From: Fidelibacterota bacterium
GTDB lineage: Bacteria > Fidelibacterota > UBA2242
Assembly: GCA_016936335.1 (NCBI GenBank)
Contig: JAFGXZ010000070.1
Coordinates: forward strand, 1-6,725
Length of the DNA stretch: 6,725 nucleotides
Direction of reading: 5' to 3'
The position numbers and the translations under genes were made by a program. How positions within the stretch are numbered: position 1 is the stretch's first letter; every line of letters starts with the position of its first letter. Shown piece after piece: positions 1 to 6,096 of this stretch. The notes beneath the pieces are model-generated. The model searched no databases. It worked only from the letters and a program-made list of their open reading frames with translations, and was not told where the DNA came from.

Positions 1-1628
1 ACCAATACTGTATTTCCGATGTCCCTGAGATGGGTAAGCGTTTTCAGAAGACGAGTATTGTCGCGTTGATGTAAACCGATGCTGGGTTCATCAAGGATAT
101 AGAGTACACCAACCAGCTGGGAGCCGATCTGGGTTGCCAGCCGGATGCGCTGGGCTTCACCACCGGAAAGAGTTTGGGCTGAGCGATCAAGAGTCAGATA
201 TTCAACACCCACATTGATCAGAAAATCGATTCGCTCACGAATTTCCTTAAAAATCTGGTGGGCGATTATTTCTTCATTTGGATTTAATGTAAGATTGTCG
301 AAAAAGATTTTTAATTGCATTACCGATCTGGATGTTAGTTCGCTAATTGACAAATCACCGATTTTTACGGCAAGACTTTCTTTTTTTAATCGGGCACCAT
401 TACAGGTATTGCAGTGTTTGATACCCATGAATTGATTTATCCAGGTGCGGATTCCGGCGGAATTTGTCTGTGTATAACGCCGTTTTAAATTATTGACGAC
501 ACCTTCATAGGGAGCGTTGTACTGGCCCTGCATCCGCTCGGAATTATAATTGACCGAAACTGAAGAGCCGGAAGTTCCGAACAACAATACGTTCTGTGCT
601 TCTTCGGACAATCGGTAAAAAGGAGTAATAAAGTCAAAATTATAGCGTTTGGCTAGCCCTTTTAATATGGCAGAATACCAGTTTCCACGAGGCTGTTCGC
701 CCAATGGAACGATGGCACCTTCGGATAGACTTTTACGCTTGTCGGGAACCAGCAGGTCGGGATCGATTTCCATCTGTGTGCCGAGTCCGTCACAGTCGGG
801 ACATGCTCCGTAAGGACTGTTAAACGAAAACATTCGTGGGGATAGTTCTTCGTAACTGATACCGCAATCGGGGCATGCAAAGTGCTCGCTGAAAATATGT
901 TCTTCTTTATTGTTTATCCAAACAATGATTAATCCGGATCCAATATTCAATGCCAATTCAATTGATTCTGTCAGTCGTTCTTTTATCGAAGATTCAACAA
1001 TTAGCCGGTCAACTACAACTTCAATATTATGCGTCTTTTTTTTATCAATCTTTATAGCTTGGTCTATGTCGAATATTTTACCGTCAACCCGAACCCGGAC
1101 GAATCCTTCACGCCGAACCTCCTTGAAAATTTCCCGGTACTCACCTTTGCGCCCCCTGATCAGTGGGGCCATGACCATTATTCGTGTGTCTTCAGGAAAG
1201 TTCAGAACGGCATCCACGATTTGCTGGGGAGTCTGTTTTTGGATACGTTTTCCACAATTGTAACAATATGGAACACCAATTCGGGCATAAAGCAAACGTA
1301 GATAATCGTAAATTTCGGTCAGTGTGCCAACGGTACTCCTGGGATTTCGGGACGTGGCTTTCTGCTCGATGGAAATAGCGGGACTCAATCCCTCGATGAA
1401 ATCCACATCCGGTTTTTCCATTATGCCCAGAAACTGCCGGGCGTAGGCCGAAAGGGATTCTACGTACCGGCGTTGTCCTTCGGCATAAATAGTATCAAAT
1501 GCCAGGGATGATTTTCCGGAACCGGACAGCCCGGTAATGATCACCAGTTTATCCCGGGGAATTTTGACATCGATGTTTTTCAGATTGTGCTCGCGGGCAC
1601 CTTTGACGATTAAATATTTGTTACTCAT
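1..1628 (-). CDS. uvrA: UvrABC system protein A, N-terminal part (cut by the window edge)
   Basis: UvrA is the damage-sensing ATPase of nucleotide excision repair; as a dimer it loads UvrB at DNA lesions in the cytoplasm. I translated the minus strand from ATG at 1628 and read 542 uninterrupted codons to the left edge, against about 940 for the family, so the second ATPase half is missing from view only. Visible motifs: Walker A GLSGSGKSS (residues 33-41), YAEGQRRYVESLSAYARQF (48-66), a zinc module with CPDC at 252-255 and CPDC at 276-279, a further CNTC pair at 406-409, the ABC signature LSGGEAQRIR (487-496), and Walker B with ILDEPSIGLHQRDN (511-524). The start is supported by AAGGTGGAG just upstream (1631-1639), although the spacing to ATG is short. 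The gene is transcribed divergently from gpmI. I saw no E. coli-type CTGT-N8-ACAG or Bacillus-type LexA box in the gap, so SOS control is not evident. Identity is certain from the motifs. Confidence 0.97.
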   Translation of the reverse strand, partial: MSNKYLIVKGAREHNLKNIDVKIPRDKLVIITGLSGSGKSSLAFDTIYAEGQRRYVESLSAYARQFLGIMEKPDVDFIEGLSPAISIEQKATSRNPRSTVGTLTEIYDYLRLLYARIGVPYCYNCGKRIQKQTPQQIVDAVLNFPEDTRIMVMAPLIRGRKGEYREIFKEVRREGFVRVRVDGKIFDIDQAIKIDKKKTHNIEVVVDRLIVESSIKERLTESIELALNIGSGLIIVWINNKEEHIFSEHFACPDCGISYEELSPRMFSFNSPYGACPDCDGLGTQMEIDPDLLVPDKRKSLSEGAIVPLGEQPRGNWYSAILKGLAKRYNFDFITPFYRLSEEAQNVLLFGTSGSSVSVNYNSERMQGQYNAPYEGVVNNLKRRYTQTNSAGIRTWINQFMGIKHCNTCNGARLKKESLAVKIGDLSISELTSRSVMQLKIFFDNLTLNPNEEIIAHQIFKEIRERIDFLINVGVEYLTLDRSAQTLSGGEAQRIRLATQIGSQLVGVLYILDEPSIGLHQRDNTRLLKTLTHLRDIGNTVL

Positions 1629-1716
1629 ATCTCCACCTTGACAATCTGCAAAGTTAATCACATCCTGCTACAACTTAAAGAGTTTTTCCTGGTTGATATG
1701 TATCATTTTTACATGC

Positions 1717-1746
1717 TTGTGATTATATTATCACTTACTTTATAAA
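1717..1746 (+). promoter_or_regulatory. Candidate sigma-70 promoter for gpmI
   Basis: TTGTGA (1717-1722) and TATAAA (1741-1746) are separated by 18 bp, giving a plausible -35/-10 pair about 65 bp upstream of the gpmI ATG. On the opposite strand the same DNA holds an extended -10 reading TGA-TAATAT (about 1724-1732), with a weak CAGACA 18 bp upstream of it, which could serve uvrA. Both assignments rest on consensus match only. Confidence 0.4.
1719..1734. repeat. 16-bp dyad GTGAT-N6-ATCAC between divergent promoters
   Basis: GTGATTATATTATCAC matches its reverse complement at 14 of 16 positions. It overlaps the proposed gpmI -35 element and the proposed uvrA -10 element, the usual placement of an operator serving two divergent genes. 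The arms resemble Crp/Fnr-family half sites, but the TGTGA to TCAC spacing is 8, not 6, so the regulator is not identified. Two weaker dyads lie just upstream: TGATA-N2-TATCA (1694-1705) and ATGTA-N7-TACAT (1698-1714). Confidence 0.3.
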
Positions 1747-1811
1747 TGTGTCTGAAACCAAATATGAGGCATCTAAGTTTTAGAAATTAAAATAGATGGA
1801 AGGAACATAAA

Positions 1812-3362
1812 ATGAGACCGGTAGCACTAATTATTCGAGATGGCTGGGGATATAGTGAAAATCCCAAAGGTAATGCTGTCATGGCGGCAAAGACGCCTAA
1901 TATTGATTTATACAAAGAAAAATACCCCTGGACATTGCTGGATTGTTCCGGTGAAGCCGTCGGTTTGCCGGAGGGCTATCAGGGTTCCAGCGAGGTTGGT
2001 CATCTGAATATGGGGGCCGGCCGGATTGTGATTCAGGAACTTAAACGGATTGATGACGGACTGTCCACCGGAACCCTGTTTGAGTCGCCAAAGTGGAAAA
2101 AATTAATGGACAACTGGAAGACCAATCAATCTCGTCTGCACCTGCTTGGACTGTTGCAGGATGAAGGTGTTCATGCGCACCAGGAACATATGTTTAAGAT
2201 TATGAATCGGGCCCGCAGTGAATACGCCGACGGAGAGATTATTATTCATCCGTTTCTGGATGGTCGGGATACGCCTCCCCGAAGCACTCTCGAATATATT
2301 GCCAAATTAGACACTATTATAGACAAAGTCGGAAACTGTAGGATTGGCACGGTCATGGGGCGCTATTATGGAATGGATCGGTCACGCAACTGGACACTGA
2401 CGGACACTGCGTATCATTGCATTGTCAATGCCGAAGGACGCAAGGCAAAAACAGCCGAAGATGCTGTCAAAGAGTCGTATGCAAATGATAAAACACCGGA
2501 TGGTGTGGAGATGTTTGATGAGTATATTTTACCTTATTCCATTGGATCTTATGATGGGGTAAAAGACGGCGATTCAATATTGCACACAAATTATCGCCAG
2601 GATCGGGCGATCCAGTTGACCATGGCGTTTGCCGCCCCAAATTATCCCGGAAAATTACGGCGCAGACCCGATGTTGTTTATGTCGGTTTCACTCAATATT
2701 ATGATGAATTTCAGGATTTTATGCTGGGATCAATGAGTGCCGGCGGGAGCATGAATAGACTCCTAGGAGAAGTGATTTCAGAGGCCGGACTGAAACAACT
2801 GCGGATTGCCGAAACCCAGAAATTCAGACACGTCACCAGTTTTTTTAATGGTAAATCCACCACTCCCTTTTCCAATGAAGATCAGGTGGAAGTTCCCGGC
2901 CGTTTTGACCCGGCATCCTTTGCCAGTCATCCGGAAATGGATGCCTACAATGTTACCGCCGAGGTACTGAAACGCCTGGAAGATAATCCTTATCAATTTA
3001 TTGTGATCAATTATGCAAATGGTGATATGGTTGGACATACCGGTGACTTTAATGCGGCCCGCCAGGCAATCGAAATTGTGGATGAAAATGTCGGCAAAGT
3101 AGTTGATCGTCTACTTGAACTCGATGCGCAGATACTCATTACTGCTGACCACGGCAATTCCGAACAGATGATCGATTATGAAACCGGGATGGTGAAAACG
3201 AGCCACACACTGAATCCGGTAGAGCTGATTTATGTTGCCAATGACTCGCCGGAAAAAAAATTAGTCAGGGAAGGAAAACTATCCGATATTGCGCCGACCC
3301 TACTGCAACTCCTGGGGCTGGAAATTCCCCAGGAGATGACAGCGAATATTTTGATAAGATAA
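1812..3362 (+). CDS. gpmI: 2,3-bisphosphoglycerate-independent phosphoglycerate mutase
   Basis: Interconverts 3- and 2-phosphoglycerate in glycolysis and gluconeogenesis, using two Mn ions and a phosphoserine intermediate; cytosolic. The 516 residues match the usual family length. Visible active-site elements of the alkaline phosphatase-like fold: D10 in IIRDGWG; the phosphoserine Ser60 in GSSEVGHLNMGAGR (58-71); H121 in GVHAH; D150-D153 in LDGRDTPPRS; R184 and R190 in RYYGMDR; R262 and R265 in NYRQDRA; K337 in AETQKFRHVT; D405 and H409 in NGDMVGHTGD; D446 and H447 in TADHGN; H465 in KTSHTLNP. All metal and phosphate ligands expected for the family appear present. The residue before the catalytic Ser is Ser instead of the common Asn. 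The start is supported by GGAAGGAA at 1798-1805, 6 bp before ATG. It is monocistronic: divergent from uvrA and convergent with the peroxiredoxin gene, whose stop codon lies 35 bp away. The stop is TAA. Confidence 0.97.
   Translation: MRPVALIIRDGWGYSENPKGNAVMAAKTPNIDLYKEKYPWTLLDCSGEAVGLPEGYQGSSEVGHLNMGAGRIVIQELKRIDDGLSTGTLFESPKWKKLMDNWKTNQSRLHLLGLLQDEGVHAHQEHMFKIMNRARSEYADGEIIIHPFLDGRDTPPRSTLEYIAKLDTIIDKVGNCRIGTVMGRYYGMDRSRNWTLTDTAYHCIVNAEGRKAKTAEDAVKESYANDKTPDGVEMFDEYILPYSIGSYDGVKDGDSILHTNYRQDRAIQLTMAFAAPNYPGKLRRRPDVVYVGFTQYYDEFQDFMLGSMSAGGSMNRLLGEVISEAGLKQLRIAETQKFRHVTSFFNGKSTTPFSNEDQVEVPGRFDPASFASHPEMDAYNVTAEVLKRLEDNPYQFIVINYANGDMVGHTGDFNAARQAIEIVDENVGKVVDRLLELDAQILITADHGNSEQMIDYETGMVKTSHTLNPVELIYVANDSPEKKLVREGKLSDIAPTLLQLLGLEIPQEMTANILIR
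3309..3335. repeat. Perfect 9-bp inverted repeat inside the 3' end of gpmI
   Basis: CTCCTGGGG (3309-3317) and CCCCAGGAG (3327-3335) are perfect complements around a 9-nt spacer. The resulting hairpin is GC-rich and lies about 25 bp before the gpmI stop. On the minus strand it falls 63-89 nt beyond the peroxiredoxin stop. No T-run follows on either strand, so it is not a standard intrinsic terminator. It is the only strong hairpin I see at this convergent gene end, since the 35-bp gap itself holds none. It could be a pausing or mRNA-end stabilising structure, or chance from the LLGLEIPQE codons. Confidence 0.4.
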
Positions 3363-3397
3363 ATATATCCCCGAAAGATTGGATGCGGGATATTGTA

Positions 3398-4111
3398 TTA
3401 ATGATCTTTTAAAGGGCTCCAAACTTTCCAAACATTACCAACCAGATCGGGGCCCGGTTTTAGAACCTTCTTACCGGGCGTCCAGCCGGCGGGACAAACT
3501 TCCGCTCCTTTGGTTGCTCGAACATGTTGGAATGCTTGGATCTGCCGAATGGTTTCTGCGAGTTGGCGACCGACCGGTGGTGTCATTACTTCCATGGCCT
3601 GAATAACCCCATCCGGATCAATAATAAAACGTCCGCGTAATTCAACGCCGGCGTTCTCATCGTAAACACCATAGATCTTGCCCACATTTCCGGATCCGTC
3701 TGAGACCATGTGAAAAGGAACATCTTTTTCGGCCATTTTTGATAATTCCTGGTCATTCCAGACTTTGTGCACAAAGTAACTGTCAACACTGACGGAAATA
3801 ACCTCGACACTTAATTCTTGTAGTTTTTCATAATTGGCAGCGACCGCTGACACTTCGGTCGCTCAGACAAAGGTAAAATCGCCGGGATAAAAACACAACA
3901 TTACCCATTGACCCAGAAAATCGGATAATTTTACGCTGGTAAATTTGCCCCGATAATAGGCCGGAGCCTGGAAATCGGGAGCCTTGGTACCGACTTTTGC
4001 CGTGGACATTATGGTCTCCTTTTGTGAAATATTTTCAAATTTGGTCTCCGGGGGCGGTTCGCCAACGGTGGCACCGGTTGGACGGGCACAACCCACTGCT
4101 TCATCTGACAT
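3398..4111 (-). CDS. Selenocysteine-containing AhpC-type 2-Cys peroxiredoxin (in-frame TGA = Sec)
   Basis: Thiol (here selenol) peroxidase of the AhpC/Prx1 group, reducing H2O2 and organic hydroperoxides; cytosolic. From ATG at 4111 the frame runs 82 codons, meets TGA at 3863-3865, then continues in the same frame for 154 codons to TAA at 3398-3400, giving 237 residues. The join reads YPGDFTFV-U-ATEVSAVAANY, so the TGA sits at the peroxidatic Cys of the family motif PxxxTxxC: P76, T80, Sec83, with the supporting Arg at R159 in LRGRFIIDPDG. The resolving Cys206 is in EVCPAGW near the C-terminus. Everything else is intact and typical, which argues against decay. An inner ATG at 4009 (MSTAKVGTKAPDF) has a strong AGGAG and would give a 203-residue form with Sec49 and Cys172, close to AhpC numbering. 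The 34-residue extension (VGCARPTGATVGEPPPE) also has its own AAGGA site. Alternatives are a nonsense mutation or a sequencing error in a Cys codon. Confidence 0.88.
3832..3863 (-). promoter_or_regulatory. Candidate bacterial SECIS element directly after the UGA
   Basis: Two overlapping folds are visible in the mRNA. Fold A starts at once: GCGACCG (3862-3856) pairs perfectly with CGGUCGC (3846-3840) around a 9-nt loop, and the last A of UGA can add one more pair with U3839. Fold B lies further in: CAGC (3849-3846) pairs with GCUG (3841-3838) around the apical loop GGUC (3845-3842), and its stem extends outward through a U-C mismatch, two pairs, a G-A mismatch and two A-U pairs to 3855/3832. 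Fold B puts the loop 17 nt after UGA with G at its first two positions and an unpaired U in the stem. These are features known for bacterial SECIS elements bound by SelB, as in E. coli fdhF. The folds are seen by eye; no energy was computed. Confidence 0.7.
3863..3865 (-). other. Recoded UGA codon (selenocysteine) at the peroxidatic position
   Basis: The minus strand reads TTT GTC TGA GCG ACC GAA GTG. Family members have Cys at this position (FVCPTE or similar), and the reading frame is open on both sides. TGA differs from the Cys codons TGT and TGC only at the third base. Tryptophan is encoded by TGG in the neighbouring genes, and no gene whose end is visible here terminates in TGA. A Sec reading requires SelA, SelB, SelD and tRNA-Sec elsewhere in the genome, which cannot be seen from this window. 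Confidence 0.85.
4010..4022 (-). promoter_or_regulatory. Strong internal ribosome binding site for a shorter peroxiredoxin form
   Basis: On the minus strand AAAGGAG (4022-4016) followed by a 6-nt spacer precedes the ATG at 4009. This is the best Shine-Dalgarno match in the gene and would yield the 203-residue form starting MSTAKVGTKAP, whose length and Cys numbering fit AhpC-type peroxiredoxins. It decides between two starts, since the upstream ATG at 4111 also has an AAGGA about 8-9 nt away. Both may be used. Confidence 0.5.
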
Positions 4112-4175
4112 GTCTTAAATCCTTCCATTTAATGATGATCGCCACATTTAATCTCCAGGGGTCTTTCTCGTTTAA

Positions 4176-4204
4176 ATAATACAAAGCATTAAGCTTATAT
4201 GCAA
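4176..4204 (-). promoter_or_regulatory. Sigma-70-type promoter of the peroxiredoxin gene
   Basis: On the minus strand TTGCAT (4204-4199) and TATTAT (4181-4176) are exactly 17 bp apart, each close to consensus. Transcription would start near 4169, about 58 nt before the ATG at 4111. Its presence between the esterase stop and the peroxiredoxin start implies that the peroxiredoxin gene can be expressed on its own. An imperfect palindrome around AAGCTT (4186-4202) fills the spacer. Confidence 0.55.
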
Positions 4205-4228
4205 ACTAAAAGGGCATCATAGTTACTT

Positions 4229-5041
4229 TTATTCAGATTGCCGAAAGTTTTTAAAATACAGCAGATGATATTCCAACGCATTGCTCCAATAGTCCCAGCT
4301 GTGACTACCGGGGCGTTCGTAATAATCGTGCGGAATTGACAACTCCATTAAACGACTATGCATTTCGCGATTCGTATCAATGAGGAAATCATCAATACCA
4401 CAATCGATGATAATTCCTTTTTCCAGGCCTACAAGATTTTCTATGAGATAGACACAGGAGTAATTTTTCCAGTTGTTTCCATTGTCTTCAGGGGGGCCGA
4501 TTAATTGTGAAATTCCATATTTATTACCCGAGGCATTTAGTACCATTACACCACTCATACTGCCAGCCGCGGTATAAAGGTCGGGATGTTTGGCAAGAAG
4601 GCTGATCGCCCCGTGTCCGCCCATACTCAAGCCACAGATAAAACGGCCGTCAGCATTGGGCTCAGTACGATAATGTTTATCGGTATATCGAACAACTTCA
4701 TTGGAGATATAGGTTTCATATTGATTGTCTTTTTTCATCGGGCTGTCAACGTACCAGCCGGCATAACCGCCGTCAGGGCAGATAATGATAATCTGATATT
4801 TATCACTGAGTGGACGGAGATCCATATGGCCGGACCAGTCTTTATAGGAGCCGCTCCAGCCATGCAGTAAATACAAGACCGGAAAGTGATTTTTTGTCTG
4901 ATGATATGAGTCGGGAACAACTACCACCGCCTTCGGTTTTGAGCCCATGGCTTTGCTTTTAATAACGACTGAATCAAGTGATGCCGAATACAGTTGATAA
5001 ATTAACAGCATAGAAATGGCCAGAAATTTCATGACTTTCAT
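4229..5041 (-). CDS. Secreted serine esterase of the esterase D family (alpha/beta hydrolase)
   Basis: A 270-residue alpha/beta hydrolase of the putative esterase family (PF00756), which includes S-formylglutathione hydrolase, tributyrin and feruloyl esterases and enterochelin esterases. Residues 1-20 form a signal peptide (MKVMKF then a hydrophobic stretch to LYSAS), so the enzyme is probably periplasmic or secreted; this argues against formylglutathione hydrolase. Visible family elements: VLYLLHGWSGSYKDW (55-69), the oxyanion-hole side of the core; IIIICPDGGYAGWYVDSP (84-101); the nucleophile Ser139 in GLSMGGHG; an acid at D217 or D218 in DCGIDDF; and His247 in GSHSWDYW. The catalytic triad is complete and the length is normal for the family. 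ATG at 5041 has AAAGG about 9 nt upstream; a second ATG at codon 4 is less well placed. Substrate is unknown: an acyl or feruloyl ester on a polysaccharide, or a small acyl ester, are possible. It lies upstream of and parallel to the peroxiredoxin gene, but a promoter between them suggests separate transcription. The stop is TAA. Confidence 0.88.
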   Translation of the reverse strand: MKVMKFLAISMLLIYQLYSASLDSVVIKSKAMGSKPKAVVVVPDSYHQTKNHFPVLYLLHGWSGSYKDWSGHMDLRPLSDKYQIIIICPDGGYAGWYVDSPMKKDNQYETYISNEVVRYTDKHYRTEPNADGRFICGLSMGGHGAISLLAKHPDLYTAAGSMSGVMVLNASGNKYGISQLIGPPEDNGNNWKNYSCVYLIENLVGLEKGIIIDCGIDDFLIDTNREMHSRLMELSIPHDYYERPGSHSWDYWSNALEYHLLYFKNFRQSE

Positions 5042-5205
5042 TTGTACGACCTTTCAAAAAATTGCATTTTGATTAAGAGTGTTTTAAATATAAATGTGAT
5101 AGTCGTTTTTTCTATGATAAAAGTGTAAATATTTGCGATAAATCATATGGAACTTGAATTAATTATTTTAACTTACTAACCAGAAAATAAAGGGAGTGAT
5201 ACTCA

Positions 5206-6087
5206 ATGAAAAAAATTGTCGTTTTCCTAGCCTTCTTTACAATGATCCTCTCTGCCCAGGTGCGAGTAACGAAAACGGAAGCGCTGGATCTTGGGACCAA
5301 TACCATTCAGCCGGTCTTCAGTAATGATGGACATCATCTTCTTTTTACATCAAAAGAAGGATTACAATATTACGATCTTGTGAAGAAAACATCGATTCGA
5401 ATTGCGGATGGTGGATATGATTATATTATGGACAGTGAGGGCAATATCCGCTTCCGGGTGGATTCGTTCGATAATGGATTGCGCTTAAACTCTGTGTACA
5501 TGTTTGACACTAAAACAAAAAATACAACCAAGATACTTGAAAAAAAGCGTCTTGATGTTGTACCTCTAATCACAAGTCAAGGGGTATATTATATTGAAAA
5601 TAACACAATCAAAAGCAATCTGTCTAAATCAGTTTCTGATACAAAGCCGATTGCATTTTCCTATGATCGGAGCATATTGCTGTATTCTGGCGGAACCACA
5701 AAAATACTGAAACCGGCCGGAGAAGAGAAATTTTACATCTGGCCTTCGGTATCACCGGATAATAAGCAATTATGTTTTGTAGACAAGAATGACCTTTATA
5801 TCACAGACCTTGACGGTGCGATATATACAATTGTAAAAGAGGCCCGCGCACCGAAATGGTCACCGGACGGCAAATGGATTGTTTTTATGCGGGATTCGGA
5901 TGACGGCTATCATTTTACGGAATCGGAAATCTTTGTTCTCCGAGTTGCAGACAGCGCAGTTTTTCAGCTGACTGATTCTGCGGATCGCATCGAGATGTGT
6001 CCCTCCTGGTCGCCTGACGGAAAACAAATTATTTGCGAAGATGCGGCGAATGATGAATTGTTACTTTTAACACTTGATATAAGATAG
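5206..6087 (+). CDS. Exported PD40 (TolB/WD40-like) beta-propeller protein
   Basis: A 293-residue protein with a signal peptide at 1-18 (MKKIVVFLAFFTMILSAQ) and no other membrane segment, so probably periplasmic. It carries at least four PD40-type strand motifs: PVFSNDGHHLLF (36-47), WPSVSPDNKQLCF (179-191), APKWSPDGKWIVF (215-227) and CPSWSPDGKQII (265-276). The last two are canonical and the first two more degenerate; the middle (50-175) probably holds diverged blades. This motif is known from TolB and from the propeller domains of prolyl oligopeptidases, but no peptidase, OmpA or TolB N-terminal domain is present, so it is not TolB itself. The likely role is protein-protein binding in the envelope; the partner is unknown. 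Start choice: AAGGGAG precedes ATG by 9-10 nt. It is followed after 9 bp by the amidase gene, implying an operon and a possible shared envelope or cell-wall job. The stop is TAG. Confidence 0.85.
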   Translation: MKKIVVFLAFFTMILSAQVRVTKTEALDLGTNTIQPVFSNDGHHLLFTSKEGLQYYDLVKKTSIRIADGGYDYIMDSEGNIRFRVDSFDNGLRLNSVYMFDTKTKNTTKILEKKRLDVVPLITSQGVYYIENNTIKSNLSKSVSDTKPIAFSYDRSILLYSGGTTKILKPAGEEKFYIWPSVSPDNKQLCFVDKNDLYITDLDGAIYTIVKEARAPKWSPDGKWIVFMRDSDDGYHFTESEIFVLRVADSAVFQLTDSADRIEMCPSWSPDGKQIICEDAANDELLLLTLDIR

Positions 6088-6096
6088 GGATATAAC

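Noticed and set aside
145..435. Plus-strand ORF of 96 codons, and others at 910-1263, 1029-1301 and 1184-1378
   Set aside because: They lie antisense within uvrA, show no family motif, and the minus frame gives a clear UvrA throughout.
662..880. Minus-strand ORF of 72 codons
   Set aside because: Out of frame within uvrA, whose own frame here encodes the CPDC zinc module.
3379..3606. Plus-strand ORF of 75 codons downstream of gpmI, and the ORFs at 3586-3810 and 3997-4179
   Set aside because: Shadows of the peroxiredoxin gene in other frames, with no motifs or ribosome binding sites of note.
3398..3853. Independent GTG-started gene encoding the C-terminal peroxiredoxin piece
   Set aside because: The GTG is an internal Val codon in the same frame as the upstream piece; there is no ribosome binding site, and the product would lack the catalytic residue and the first part of the fold.
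3863..3865. Frameshift or pseudogene reading of the peroxiredoxin
   Set aside because: Both halves are in the same frame, so no frameshift is needed. The single stop falls precisely on the catalytic Cys codon, and the rest of the protein is undamaged. A point error remains formally possible.
4586..4870. Plus-strand ORF opposite the esterase, and the minus ORF at 4735-4920
   Set aside because: Overlap the catalytic core of a clear esterase in other frames; not protein-like.
5042..5205. Promoters in the AT-rich gap between the esterase and PD40 genes
   Set aside because: Several TA-rich -10-like hexamers (for example TATGAT at 5113-5118) occur, but none has a fair -35 partner at 16-18 bp, so no site is called.
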